Of a DNA stretch of 64,000 nucleotides, positions 1 through 7,998 are shown piece by piece. The first letter of the stretch is position 1. Each line of letters begins with the position of its first letter. Source of the stretch: Pseudogemmobacter bohemicus (GTDB taxonomy: Bacteria; Pseudomonadota; Alphaproteobacteria; Rhodobacterales; Rhodobacteraceae); NCBI RefSeq assembly GCF_003290025.1, contig NZ_QNHG01000001.1:484114-548113 (forward strand). Direction: 5' to 3'. Both the position numbers and the translations under genes were made by a program. The notes beneath the pieces were generated by a model. It saw only the letters and a list, made by a program, of their open reading frames with translations. It ran no database searches and was not told where the DNA came from.

Positions 1-675
1 TCCTATGGGCGGCGGATGCTGGACATCAATGACGAGGCGCTGTCGCGGCTGGGCAAGGGGCAATATGAGGGCGAGATCCGGCTGGGTGTGCCCTATGATA
101 TTGTCTATCCGGCCATTCCTCCGATCCTGAAACGGCTGGGGCAAAGCTATCCGCTGATGCGGATCAACCTCGTCTCCTCGTTCACGCTGCATCTGAAAGA
201 GGATTTCGCGCGCGGCAAATTCGATGTGATCCTGACCACCGAGGAGAGCCCCGATCCCGGTGCCGAGGTGCTGGATGCGCGCCAGCTGCACTGGATCGGC
301 GCGATTGACGGCACCTGCTGGCAGCGCCGGCCCTTGCGGCTGGGCTTCAAGCAAAGCTGCATCTTCCGACCGCTGGCACAAACCGCGCTGGATGAGGCCG
401 GCATCCCCTGGGAGATGGCGGTGGATGGCGAAAGCGACCAGGTGGTCGATGCTTCGGTCGCGGCCGATCTGGCGGTGACGATCAGGATCGCCGGCGGTCT
501 GCCCGAGGCCACCCAGCCGATTTCAGGCGAGAATGCGCTGCCACCGCTGGGCCAGACAAAGATCGGCCTCTATGCGCTGGACACTATGCGCGGTGATGCC
601 GGCGGCGAGGTTGCGGCGGCGCTGCTCTCCGAGCTGCGCTGCGCCTATGGGAGCCATACCATCACATCACGATGA
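1..675 (+). CDS. LysR-type transcriptional regulator, 3' part
   Basis: The frame is open from base 1, so the N-terminal winged helix-turn-helix lies outside the window. What remains is the effector-binding domain of a LysR regulator: EGEIRLGVPYDIVYPAIPPIL is the usual first strand and helix (the family pattern is GxLRIGxxxxxxxxxLPxxL), followed by a PLMRINLVSS strand and the hinge segments. Such proteins bind DNA as tetramers and sense a small ligand; the ligand cannot be read here. The stop codon overlaps the end of the convergent quinone oxidoreductase gene by nine bases, so the two transcripts collide tail to tail. The domain call is firm; the target genes are unknown. Confidence 0.85.
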   Translation, partial: SYGRRMLDINDEALSRLGKGQYEGEIRLGVPYDIVYPAIPPILKRLGQSYPLMRINLVSSFTLHLKEDFARGKFDVILTTEESPDPGAEVLDARQLHWIGAIDGTCWQRRPLRLGFKQSCIFRPLAQTALDEAGIPWEMAVDGESDQVVDASVAADLAVTIRIAGGLPEATQPISGENALPPLGQTKIGLYALDTMRGDAGGEVAAALLSELRCAYGSHTITSR

Positions 676-1644
676 GGGCGCCAGCAGCACCAGTTTTCCG
701 GTCGCATTGCGGCTCCTGATGGTCTCAAGCCCTTCCTCCAGACGGTCAAACGGCAGTTGCTGCGAGATCAGCGGGTGGATCCGTCCCTGCTGCCACCAGT
801 CAAGCAACTGCCCGAGGCTCGCGGCCAGCGCTTGCGGTGCGAAACCGGCATAGCCGCCATACCAGAAGCCGATCACCGAAATATTGCGCACCAGCAACTG
901 GTTGAGCGGCACCTGCGGCACCTCGCCGCCGGCAAAACCGATGGCCAGCATCCGCCCGCCCGGCCGCGTCGCCCGCATCGCGGCGTCGAAGCCGGGGCCA
1001 CCCACGGTGTCATAGGTCACGTCAATGCCGCCAAGCGCGCGCAGCCGCTCTTTCAGATCGGGCTCGTCACTGTCGATCACCATATCGGCGCCGGCTGCGC
1101 GCGCGATGGCGGCCTTCTCGGCGCCCCTGACCGAGGCGATCACCCGCGCGCCCATGAGATGCCCGATGGCCACTGCCGTCAGCCCGACGCCGCCCGCCGC
1201 CCCGGTGACGAACAGGGTCTCCCCCGCCCGCAGCTGCGCCCTGCCGGCCAGCGCGAGATGCGAGGTGCCCCAGGCAATCTGAAACCCCGCTGCCGTGGCG
1301 TAATCCATCGCCTCGGGCAGTTCCACCAGGGCGTCGACCGGCACGAGTGCATATTCCGCAAAGGCGCCTTTCGGGACCAGGGCCGCCACCCGCGCCCCGA
1401 TTGCCGGGCCCGCGGTCCCGGGCCCGAGGGCCGCGAGGCTGCCGGAAAGCTCCAGCCCGCCGGTCATGGGCAGGGTGTGGCGCACCTGATAGCGCCCCTG
1501 ATTCATCAGAAGATCGGCGAAATTCAGCCCCGCCGCCGCCATGCGGACCAGGGCCTCGCCCGCGCCCGGCTGCGGAATCCCGACCTCACGCAGCTCGGCA
1601 GGCCGGCCGGCGGTCACAGTTTGCCAGGCTTTCATTTGGGCCAT
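667..1644 (-). CDS. NADPH:quinone oxidoreductase, zinc-free MDR family
   Basis: A 325-residue medium-chain dehydrogenase/reductase that would transfer hydride from NADPH to a quinone or enone in the cytosol. The N-terminal GroES-like domain has GLNFADLLMNQGRY, typical of the QOR branch, and the Rossmann fold shows the dinucleotide motif VTGAAGGVG near residues 146-154. The zinc-binding cysteines of alcohol dehydrogenases are absent. I start at 1644 because GGGAG lies eight bases upstream; an in-frame ATG at 1665 has no such site and one at 1635 is also possible. Convergent with the LysR gene. Substrate is not predictable within this family. Confidence 0.88.
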   Translation of the reverse strand: MAQMKAWQTVTAGRPAELREVGIPQPGAGEALVRMAAAGLNFADLLMNQGRYQVRHTLPMTGGLELSGSLAALGPGTAGPAIGARVAALVPKGAFAEYALVPVDALVELPEAMDYATAAGFQIAWGTSHLALAGRAQLRAGETLFVTGAAGGVGLTAVAIGHLMGARVIASVRGAEKAAIARAAGADMVIDSDEPDLKERLRALGGIDVTYDTVGGPGFDAAMRATRPGGRMLAIGFAGGEVPQVPLNQLLVRNISVIGFWYGGYAGFAPQALAASLGQLLDWWQQGRIHPLISQQLPFDRLEEGLETIRSRNATGKLVLLAPSS

Positions 1645-1751
1645 CCGCAAGCTCCCATTCTGCATAGGCCAGACAGTTCCCGCTCAACTGCCAGAAAGCA
1701 AATGGTTTTATTGTCCGGATTACAGGGTCTCGCAAAAGGGCGGACTGAAAG

Positions 1752-1790
1752 TGCGTCTCATAATGAGATTAATTGTCAAAATGAGACGCA
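1752..1790. promoter_or_regulatory. Inverted repeat, candidate operator upstream of the XRE gene
   Basis: Perfect 10-base arms TGCGTCTCAT (1752-1761) and ATGAGACGCA (1781-1790) flank an AT-rich spacer. The left arm also forms a shorter palindrome, TCTCATAATGAGA, with the bases that follow it, so three half-sites of the type ATGAGA occur in 40 bases. It lies in the 408-base gap between the divergent quinone oxidoreductase and XRE regulator genes. The repeat is seen directly; that it is a regulator binding site is inference. Nothing else is recognisable in the 1645-2052 gap. Confidence 0.45.
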
Positions 1791-2052
1791 AAATAGAGAT
1801 ATCCCAAAGGGCGAGTGGTCGCAGGGGCAAAGCATCTATAGGTAAAGTTGCCCAGACGCCTCCGGGGAAATTACGCAATCGGATAATTCATCGGGCCGAA
1901 AGCTGCGGGATTTATGGTTAATAGAATATTCAATTTAAGAAAAGCACGCATGGCTGTGGATTTGGCATGAAATATGCTTGTATATCTGCAAGGGAGCCTG
2001 ATTGGTGGCTCACTTGCGGTTGGTTACTGGTAGAAGTCGTACGGAGTTTAGA

Positions 2053-2409
2053 ATGAAGCACCCGGTTGACGCCCATGTGGGCAAACGTATCCGCCATCGC
2101 CGCTGGATGGTGGGGATGACGCAGCAGCAACTCGCCGATAAGGTTGGCATCAAATTTCAGCAAATCCAGAAATATGAAACCGGCATGAACCGCGTCAGCG
2201 CATCGCGGCTCTGGGATATTGCCGATGCGCTTGGGGTGCAGATCGCCTTCTTCTTCGAAGGGCTCGCCGAGGGCGCCGAAAGCCATGGCTCCCAGGGCGA
2301 CATGATGGCCGATAAAGAGGCGCTTGAGCTGGTGCGCTCCTATTACTCGATCCCCGAGGCGCAGCGCCGCCGCCTCTTTGATCTGGCCCGCGTGCTTTCC
2401 GCAGCCTGA
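2053..2409 (+). CDS. XRE-family helix-turn-helix regulator
   Basis: A 119-residue cytosolic DNA-binding protein. Residues about 8-62 form a Cro/C1 type domain: HVGKRIRHRRWMVGMTQQQL, then the recognition region GIKFQQIQKYETGMNRVSAS and the closing helix LWDIADALGVQIAFFFEG. The tail (residues about 75-119) is short and helical, with no sensor domain I can name. Start at 2053 is chosen because GGAG sits seven bases upstream; an earlier in-frame ATG at 2002 lacks a ribosome binding site. This is the SinR-like type of regulator widespread in Rhodobacteraceae. The inverted repeat about 260 bases upstream could be its own operator, but this is untested. Confidence 0.85.
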   Translation: MKHPVDAHVGKRIRHRRWMVGMTQQQLADKVGIKFQQIQKYETGMNRVSASRLWDIADALGVQIAFFFEGLAEGAESHGSQGDMMADKEALELVRSYYSIPEAQRRRLFDLARVLSAA

Positions 2410-2792
2410 GCCAACACCCTCCGGCCTGCCCCGACACTGTGCGGGGTGGGTATCACGGATTTGCCCGGGCGTCCTGACAGCGCCCGGGGATTATCCCCGC
2501 ATCTGGCCTGGATGGCGCCGGGTTGTTTTCCGGGCGGGTTTACGGGCCAGATTCTCCATGCGGGGCGGTCCCGGTGTCGGATTTCCGCCGCCGATCCGTC
2601 CGCACGGCAATCCTTCCGCACGGTAATCCTTATGGGTGGTAATCCGGGCCTCCCGGTTCGGCAGCGCAAAGCCCTGACATTGACCCTGGCAAAGGCCAGC
2701 ATTCTGCGGCGCGGCTCTGCCGGTTGTCCTACGGTTTTCTTGACCTCTCCTCCCGCCACGGCTAGCGCCGGAGTGACCAGTGAGGTGAGCCG
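2410..2792. other. Gap without a recognisable gene
   Basis: 383 GC-rich bases between the XRE regulator and hisN. Short open frames exist on both strands but none has a recognisable domain or ribosome binding site. It must hold the hisN leader; GAGGTGAG just before the 2793 start is the ribosome binding site. Confidence 0.4.
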
Positions 2793-3659
2793 ATGACATC
2801 TGATTCCCTGACCCTTTCCGAAACAACGCTCCGCCGCCCCGGCTCAGGCCTTGCCGCCGGGCTGCCGCTGGAGGAGATCAACGCGCTGATCGCCACCGCG
2901 CATGCGCTGGCCGATGCGGCCCGGATCGCCACGCTGGACTATTTCCGCCGCCCGGACCTTGCCGCCGATAACAAGGAAACCGCCCGCTTCGATCCGGTCA
3001 CCATGGGCGACCGGCTTTCCGAGCAAAGGATGCGCGAGATCCTTGCGGCAAGGCGCCCGCAGGACGCCATTCTCGGCGAGGAATATGGCGCCAGTCCCGG
3101 AACTTCGGGCCTGACCTGGGTGCTTGACCCGATCGACGGGACCCGGGGCTTTCTGACCGGCAGCCCGACCTGGGGCGTACTGATCTCGGTCAGGGATGAG
3201 ACCGGCCCGGTTTACGGCATCATCGACCAGCCCCATATCGGGGAGCGGTTCGAGGGTGGTTTCGGCCTGGCCCGCGTTGCCGGGCCGCATGGGGTCAGGC
3301 CGCTGCAGGCGCGCCCCGCACGCAGCATCGGCGAAAGTTTCCTTTACACGACCTTCCCCGAGATCGGCAGCCCGGCGGAATATACCGCCTTCCGCCATGT
3401 GGCTGACCGGGTGAAGCTGGTCCGCTACGGCATGGATTGCTACGCCTATGCGCTGCTGGCGGCGGGGCAGATCGACCTTGTGATCGAGGCCGGGCTCCAG
3501 GCCTATGACATCCAGGCGCCGATGGCGGTGATCCGGGCTGCGGGCGGCATCGTCACCTCCTGGGATGGCGGCGATTGCAGCAAGGGCGGCCGGGTGCTGG
3601 CCGCCGCCAATTCCGGGATCCATGCTGCGGCTCTGGCATTGCTGAAGGCTGAAGGCTGA
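2793..3659 (+). CDS. hisN: Histidinol-phosphatase, inositol monophosphatase family
   Basis: A 288-residue magnesium-dependent phosphatase of the IMPase fold, which would remove phosphate from L-histidinol phosphate in histidine synthesis. The metal-binding elements are all present: the glutamate of GEEYG (about residues 97-101), the DPIDGTRGF loop (about residues 111-119) and YDIQAPMAVIRAAGGIVTSW with its conserved Asp near the C terminus. The GDRLSEQRMRE segment is typical of the HisN subgroup rather than of inositol or CysQ phosphatases. Length fits the family. The gene stands alone, followed by a strong hairpin; the rest of the his pathway is not in the window. Substrate is inferred from subfamily motifs. 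Confidence 0.85.
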   Translation: MTSDSLTLSETTLRRPGSGLAAGLPLEEINALIATAHALADAARIATLDYFRRPDLAADNKETARFDPVTMGDRLSEQRMREILAARRPQDAILGEEYGASPGTSGLTWVLDPIDGTRGFLTGSPTWGVLISVRDETGPVYGIIDQPHIGERFEGGFGLARVAGPHGVRPLQARPARSIGESFLYTTFPEIGSPAEYTAFRHVADRVKLVRYGMDCYAYALLAAGQIDLVIEAGLQAYDIQAPMAVIRAAGGIVTSWDGGDCSKGGRVLAAANSGIHAAALALLKAEG

Positions 3660-3693
3660 ACGCGCCTCGCCCGATCTGCCCGGGAAAAGAAAC

Positions 3694-3723
3694 AAGGGCG
3701 CGGCCAGCCGGCTGCGCCCTTTT
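3694..3723. terminator. Bidirectional terminator after hisN
   Basis: Arms AAGGGCGC (3694-3701) and GCGCCCTT (3714-3721) with a T run following on the plus strand and a shorter one on the minus strand. It lies between the convergent hisN and membrane protein genes. Confidence 0.7.
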
Positions 3724-3757
3724 GCAATTTCTGGCGCAGCGCCCGATCAGCGCCCGA

Positions 3758-4228
3758 TCAACGCCGGTCCCAGCCGATCAGCGAGGCCAGCAGCAAGAGA
3801 AGCGATCCCCCCGCCCAGGCCCAGGCGCCAGGCCCGGCAAGCTGGGTCACCGCCTGGGCGATTTCATTGGCCTTGCCGATATCGACATTGACCGGCACCG
3901 GCAGGCCGGCAGTCCCTTTGCTGATATTCCAGACCGTCCAGCCCATAAGGCCGACACCCAGCCCGCCCCCCAGCAGACCGATCATCCGCGAGGGAAGGTT
4001 GAAAAGAACAAGGCACAGGAACAGCGCAGCCAGCACGAAGGTCGCAAGGAAAGCCACCAGCTCGCCGGGCGAGTTCGACACGAAATTGCGCAGCGCCTCG
4101 ACATCAGGCTCCAGCGAGCGGATCAGGTCCCAAGGGGTGACCGGCGGCATCGGCAGGGCAGGGCCGGTCCATGTCAGAAGCAGGCTGACGAGGATCGCAA
4201 TGGCGGAAAGAATGGACAGGGCACGCAA
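3758..4228 (-). CDS. Four-helix membrane protein of unknown function
   Basis: I do not recognise the family. With a TTG start at 4228 the product is 156 residues: an N-terminal membrane helix (LSILSAIAILVSLLLTW), a soluble loop, then three further hydrophobic stretches (LVAFLATFVLAALFLCLVL, MIGLLGGGLGVGLMGWTVW and AWAGGSLLLLLASLIGW). I chose the TTG because GGAG lies seven bases upstream and the first helix begins right after it; an ATG-initiated form would reach back to 4336 or 4396 and add a polar proline-rich leader with no ribosome binding site. Convergent with hisN across a terminator. Probably an inner-membrane protein. Confidence 0.6.
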   Translation of the reverse strand: MRALSILSAIAILVSLLLTWTGPALPMPPVTPWDLIRSLEPDVEALRNFVSNSPGELVAFLATFVLAALFLCLVLFNLPSRMIGLLGGGLGVGLMGWTVWNISKGTAGLPVPVNVDIGKANEIAQAVTQLAGPGAWAWAGGSLLLLLASLIGWDRR

Positions 4229-4523
4229 AAGAAGGCTCCGATGCTGAAAGGCCGGGCGCGGTGCATCCGGTGGATCACAGCGATGTGATGGATGTGATCC
4301 GCCCATCGCTTTGCGGTCAAGTATAAACATCCGCATGTCGAAGAGCGGGCAGAGTGCCGGCGTTCCGGCGGCGGGGATGGGGCTATTCCTGGACAATAGG
4401 GCCTTCTGGGGGCGTTATGTGCTTTTGCGGCATCGGCTGGGCATCCGGCCCGGGCGCTGTGCCGCCCGGCATGCGCCATTCGGGTGATTGAGCCGGGCCG
4501 CCTGCTCGGATATCACTGGCGCC

Positions 4524-4847
4524 ATGAGCCATGATTACAATTTCCAGCGCCGTGAGACCTTCGACACGTTCCGCGAGTCGAAAGGGGTAAAGCTGCCCGC
4601 CCGCGCGGTGGTGGATTTCGCCTTTTTCCCCGAGCTGGAGGATGCCGACTGGACCGGCATCACCCGCGCGCTGGCTGCGGCCGGCTACCGCGTCAGCCGC
4701 CCTGAGGAAGATGAGGACGAGATTCTGCTCGCCTCGATCGGCCCGATCCCGATCAGCGCCGAAGAGATCTGGAAATGGGAAGAGGCCGCGACAAAGATCG
4801 CGCTGAAATTCGATTTCTTTCCCGATGGCTGGGAACTCGACATCTGA
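4524..4847 (+). CDS. RraB-like ribonuclease E inhibitor family protein
   Basis: A 107-residue acidic protein matching the RraB domain layout: a first beta strand AVVDFAFFPEL, a helix TGITRALAAAGYRVS, a second strand with an acidic run (EEDEDEI), a helix around EEIWKWEEAATKIALKF and the closing FFPDGWELDI, which corresponds to the family's aromatic-DGW tail. In E. coli RraB binds RNase E and changes which mRNAs are degraded; for alphaproteobacterial members this role is only inferred. I start at the ATG at 4524; an upstream TTG at 4488 is unlikely. Stands alone, divergent from the membrane protein. Confidence 0.65.
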   Translation: MSHDYNFQRRETFDTFRESKGVKLPARAVVDFAFFPELEDADWTGITRALAAAGYRVSRPEEDEDEILLASIGPIPISAEEIWKWEEAATKIALKFDFFPDGWELDI

Positions 4848-5146
4848 TCTCGACAGCGATCGGGGCCGGATCCGGCGGGTGACAGCCGGGATCCGGGCGC
4901 TCACAAAGCGGCTTTTCACCCACAGTTGCGGAAAATGGGTGAAGCGCACTGTTTCGCGGGCTATAAAGCGACAATCAGTCGGATATTCTGGCCCGCAAGC
5001 CGGCGCCGGCAGCAAACGCAGCAGGCATGGCGGCAACAGGCCGTCTGCCCGCGCAGGTCGGTTCGGTAAAGACGGCAGGGATGTGGCAGGCTGGCAGCAT
5101 TCTTCTGCCAGGTAACCGGTGTGAGGGGTTTGAGCGGTTGAGCGGC
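4848..5146. other. Leader region of the polysaccharide deacetylase gene
   Basis: About 300 bases with no recognisable gene. Promoter elements are not clear by eye. The frame of the downstream gene is open back to 5027, but the added 40 residues would be soluble and precede the membrane anchor, so I leave them out. Confidence 0.35.
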
Positions 5147-7489
5147 ATGGAGAAACAATTGTTCGGCAGATTCCTTCTTGGGGCGGGGTTGGGTGGTCTG
5201 GTCGGGACCGGCGTTCTTGCGCTGGTCTCCGTTTCTCTTTCCGGCCCCTTCCCGCAGCAACGCAGCGCCATTCCGGTGGGCGTGGCGGGTGCCGGGCAGG
5301 AAGCGCCGAAATCGCCCGAAGCTCTGGCTTCTGAGGCTGCCGCTCAGGAACCGGGGGTTCCGGACAATGCGGCTCAGCCGTCAGATGTGGTCGCTCCCGG
5401 GACCCGCTCTGCCGCTGACGCCGGGACCGGATCACCTGATCTGACCGCCGAGGTTCCGGCGACAGAAGCGCTGGCTGCCGAAGTTGTGGCGGCAGGTGAG
5501 GTGGCGGCTGCTGACAGCACCCCTGACACAGCCGAACCGGCTCCCGATGCCGGCGCGTTGGCAGCTTTGCCGGCTGACGAGGCACCTGCCGCAGCTCCGG
5601 AACCGGCAGAGCTGTCGCTGTCCGATCCTGGTATCGCCGACACCCTCCCTGATTTCGCGGCCGCGCCGGAGCTGATGGATGCCCCCGTGGTCGTGGCGGA
5701 GCAGCCCGCCGATCCGGCGCTTGCCGCCGCGCTGGAGGCCGCGCTTTCCGGGGGGGGGGCGCCGGTCGCGTCCGTCCCCGATCAGCCGGCCGGTCTGGCT
5801 GATGCTGCCAGCGAGACGCTGCCCGCTTCGCCCAAAGCCCCCGAGGCCGCGCCGGAAATTGCGGGAATTCCCGACACGTCCGGTGCAGCCGTGACGCCGC
5901 CTGCCGCTTTGGCCTCCTTGCCCGAAGCCGCCACGCTGCCGGATGGCCAGCCTGGTGCGGCTGTTGCAGGTGACGGGTCGACCGGTGACGGGTCGGCCGG
6001 TGACGGGCAGACCGGTGACGGGCAGACCGGAACGGCCCGCGCGGCATCACGCCCGGCAGACCCCGCCGAAGACAGTGCGCCGGCGCTGGTTCTGGCGCCT
6101 GAGCCGCCGCCTGTGACTGTTGAAGAGGAGCTGATGCTGGCGCAGATGGCGGCGGATCAGTTGCTGGAAGAGGTCGCTCCGGGCGCTGCGACGCCGGTGC
6201 TGCCGGCGGGAGATGAATTCGTGATTCTCGACAGGCTGCCGGCGGCTGAGATTGCCCCCGGGGCGGCCCCGCTGGTTCCGGCGCAGGGTGAACAGCCCGC
6301 GACCCCGGCTGATGCAGCCGGGCAGGGCTCTGCCCCAACAGAGCCTGTTCCGGCAGAGCCAGCCACTGATACCGTTGCAGCCGGGCCCGACGGCGCTGAT
6401 CCGGCGACCGCAGGCGTTGCCGGGCAAGAGCCTGCCGACACGCAGGAGCTGGCAGAAGCAGGCCCCGCCGAAACTGTGCCTGAAACTATACCCGAAACCG
6501 TTCCTGAGGCTGTCCCCGTCGAGGTCACCCCCGCCGAACCAGTCCCTGCCCAGGAGGCGGCAGAGCCGGTCACGGAAAGCCAGCCCGCCGAAGGTGCGTC
6601 CCCGGAAACGGATCTGGCTGAGGAGCCCCCGGCAGCGGAGGCCCCCACAGATCAGCCCTCCGGCGATGCGCCGGCAAAGATAATCACCCTGGACGAGAAT
6701 TCGACGCTGCCCGGCAGCGGCTCGGTCAGCCGCGAGACGGGCGAGGGTTCCAGCCGTCTGCCGCGGATTGGCGACAGCCCTGCCGAAGAGGTGGCCCTGG
6801 CAGATGAGACCGGCCAGCCCCGCATAGCCTTTGCGCGGGCGTTTGAAAACCCGGCCAACAAGCCCCGTTTCGCGGTGATCCTGATGGATGACGGCTCGGC
6901 CGCGCTGGACCGTGCGGCGCTGGCCGATCTGCCCTTCCCGGTCAGCTTTGCCATCGACCCGCAGCTTGCCAATGCCGCCGAGATCGCCGCTTTCTACCGC
7001 GCGGCCGGGCAAGAGGTGATCATGCTCACCTCGGGCCTGCCGAAAGGTGCTGCGGCCAGCGATGTGGCGGTGGCCTTCGATGCGATGGCGCGGGCGCTGC
7101 CCGAGGCCGTGGCGGCGATGGATGTGCCCGAGCGCGGCTTTCAGGGCGACCGCCCGCTTGCCAGCCTTGTCGTGCCGGAAATCGCAGCCCAGGGGCGGGG
7201 CCTTGTCACCTGGAATGTCGGGCTGAACGCCGCCGACCAGGTGGCAAAGCGCGAGGATGTTCCCGCGGCGGTGATCTTCCGCGATCTCGATGCCGGGGGG
7301 GAGGCGGCGCCGGTCATCCGCCGCTATCTCGACCGCGCCGCTTTCAAGGCCGCGCAAGAGGGCGGCGTGACCGTCTTCGGCCGTGCCGGGAATGCCGAGA
7401 CGGTGACGGCGCTGCTGGAATGGGCGGTCGAGGGCCGCGCCGCCAGCGTTGAACTGGCGCCGGTCTCGGCGATGCTGGAAATCGACTGA
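5147..7489 (+). CDS. Divergent polysaccharide deacetylase with a very long low-complexity linker
   Basis: A 780-residue envelope protein. Residues about 5-27 form a signal anchor (FLLGAGLGGLVGTGVLALVSV). Residues about 30-570 are almost entirely Ala, Pro, Glu, Gly and Asp, with blocks of short repeats, including a fourfold GDG(S/Q)(T/A)G segment. The last about 210 residues, from FAVILMDDGS onward, match the YibQ/divergent polysaccharide deacetylase family: VSFAIDP, a segment on gut-reversed order of helix and strand QEVIMLTSGLPKG, and GLVTWNVGLNA. Family members are extracytoplasmic and linked to cell division or envelope upkeep, but their substrate is unsettled. Start at 5147 places the membrane segment first. 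A ten-base G run lies inside the coding sequence. The stop is followed four bases later by the GNAT gene, suggesting cotranscription. Confidence 0.82.
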   Translation: MEKQLFGRFLLGAGLGGLVGTGVLALVSVSLSGPFPQQRSAIPVGVAGAGQEAPKSPEALASEAAAQEPGVPDNAAQPSDVVAPGTRSAADAGTGSPDLTAEVPATEALAAEVVAAGEVAAADSTPDTAEPAPDAGALAALPADEAPAAAPEPAELSLSDPGIADTLPDFAAAPELMDAPVVVAEQPADPALAAALEAALSGGGAPVASVPDQPAGLADAASETLPASPKAPEAAPEIAGIPDTSGAAVTPPAALASLPEAATLPDGQPGAAVAGDGSTGDGSAGDGQTGDGQTGTARAASRPADPAEDSAPALVLAPEPPPVTVEEELMLAQMAADQLLEEVAPGAATPVLPAGDEFVILDRLPAAEIAPGAAPLVPAQGEQPATPADAAGQGSAPTEPVPAEPATDTVAAGPDGADPATAGVAGQEPADTQELAEAGPAETVPETIPETVPEAVPVEVTPAEPVPAQEAAEPVTESQPAEGASPETDLAEEPPAAEAPTDQPSGDAPAKIITLDENSTLPGSGSVSRETGEGSSRLPRIGDSPAEEVALADETGQPRIAFARAFENPANKPRFAVILMDDGSAALDRAALADLPFPVSFAIDPQLANAAEIAAFYRAAGQEVIMLTSGLPKGAAASDVAVAFDAMARALPEAVAAMDVPERGFQGDRPLASLVVPEIAAQGRGLVTWNVGLNAADQVAKREDVPAAVIFRDLDAGGEAAPVIRRYLDRAAFKAAQEGGVTVFGRAGNAETVTALLEWAVEGRAASVELAPVSAMLEID
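5750..5759 (+). repeat. Ten-base G homopolymer inside a coding region
   Basis: Ten consecutive G within the linker of the polysaccharide deacetylase, read as Ser-Gly-Gly-Gly-Ala. A gain or loss of one G would truncate the protein before its catalytic domain. Confidence 0.9.
5969..6028 (+). repeat. Fourfold 15-base tandem repeat in the deacetylase linker
   Basis: Units GGTGACGGGTCGACC, GGTGACGGGTCGGCC and two identical GGTGACGGGCAGACC follow each other without gaps. Each encodes five residues (G-D-G-x-x), so copy number can change without breaking the frame. The last two units are identical, which suggests recent duplication. Confidence 0.92.
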
Positions 7490-7493
7490 GCGG

Positions 7494-7928
7494 ATGGTCG
7501 CGATCCGGCCCGCAGCGCCCTCCGATGTGCCCGCAATCTTCCTGATCCGTCTTGCGGTGCGGGAGAATGTGCTGACCGAGGCCGAGCTGGCGGCGCTCGG
7601 CATCACGCGGCAAAGCGTGGCGGCGATGCTGAGCGCGCCCGGCTCTGCCTGGGTGGCGGAGGAGGCGGGCCGGGTGGCTGGCTTTGCCCTGATTGACCCC
7701 GAGGAAGCCAGCCTTTTCGCGGCCTTTGTGCTGCCGGAGGCCGAGGGGCGCGGCATCGGACGGGCACTGGTCGCCCGGGCCGAGGCGGCGCTTTTCGCGC
7801 AACATGCGGAAATCTGGCTGGAAACCGAGCGCAACAGCCGGGCCGAGGGATTTTACCGCCATCTGGGCTGGGGCGGTGACCAGCCGGTCGGCACGGGCGA
7901 TGTGCGGCTGACCAAACGCCGCCCGTAA
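7494..7928 (+). CDS. GNAT family N-acetyltransferase
   Basis: A 144-residue single-domain acetyl-CoA-dependent acetyltransferase. The core elements are in order: N-terminal IRPAAPSDVPAIFLIRLAVREN, the strand AWVAEEAGRVAGFALIDPE, the acetyl-CoA loop LPEAEGRGIGRALVARAE with the Q/RxxGxG/A pattern, and the C-terminal IWLETERNSRAEGFYRHLGW. The acceptor could be a small molecule or a protein N terminus; the sequence does not say. Starts five bases after the deacetylase stop codon, so probably translated from the same message. The stop lies in a 13-base tandem repeat (CCGTAATCGCTGC twice, 7923-7948). Confidence 0.85.
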   Translation: MVAIRPAAPSDVPAIFLIRLAVRENVLTEAELAALGITRQSVAAMLSAPGSAWVAEEAGRVAGFALIDPEEASLFAAFVLPEAEGRGIGRALVARAEAALFAQHAEIWLETERNSRAEGFYRHLGWGGDQPVGTGDVRLTKRRP

Positions 7929-7998
7929 TCGCTGCCCGTAATCGCTGCCTGTGAACGTTTTCCGCGAACGCTGCCTGTGACGGGGCGAGGCCCGGAGT

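Noticed and set aside
4383-6338. 651-codon open frame on the minus strand
   Set aside because: Proline/arginine-rich, antisense to the deacetylase linker and the RraB gene; it arises from their high-GC codon use.
6047-7834. 595-codon open frame on the minus strand
   Set aside because: Antisense to the deacetylase and GNAT genes, no domain, no ribosome binding site.
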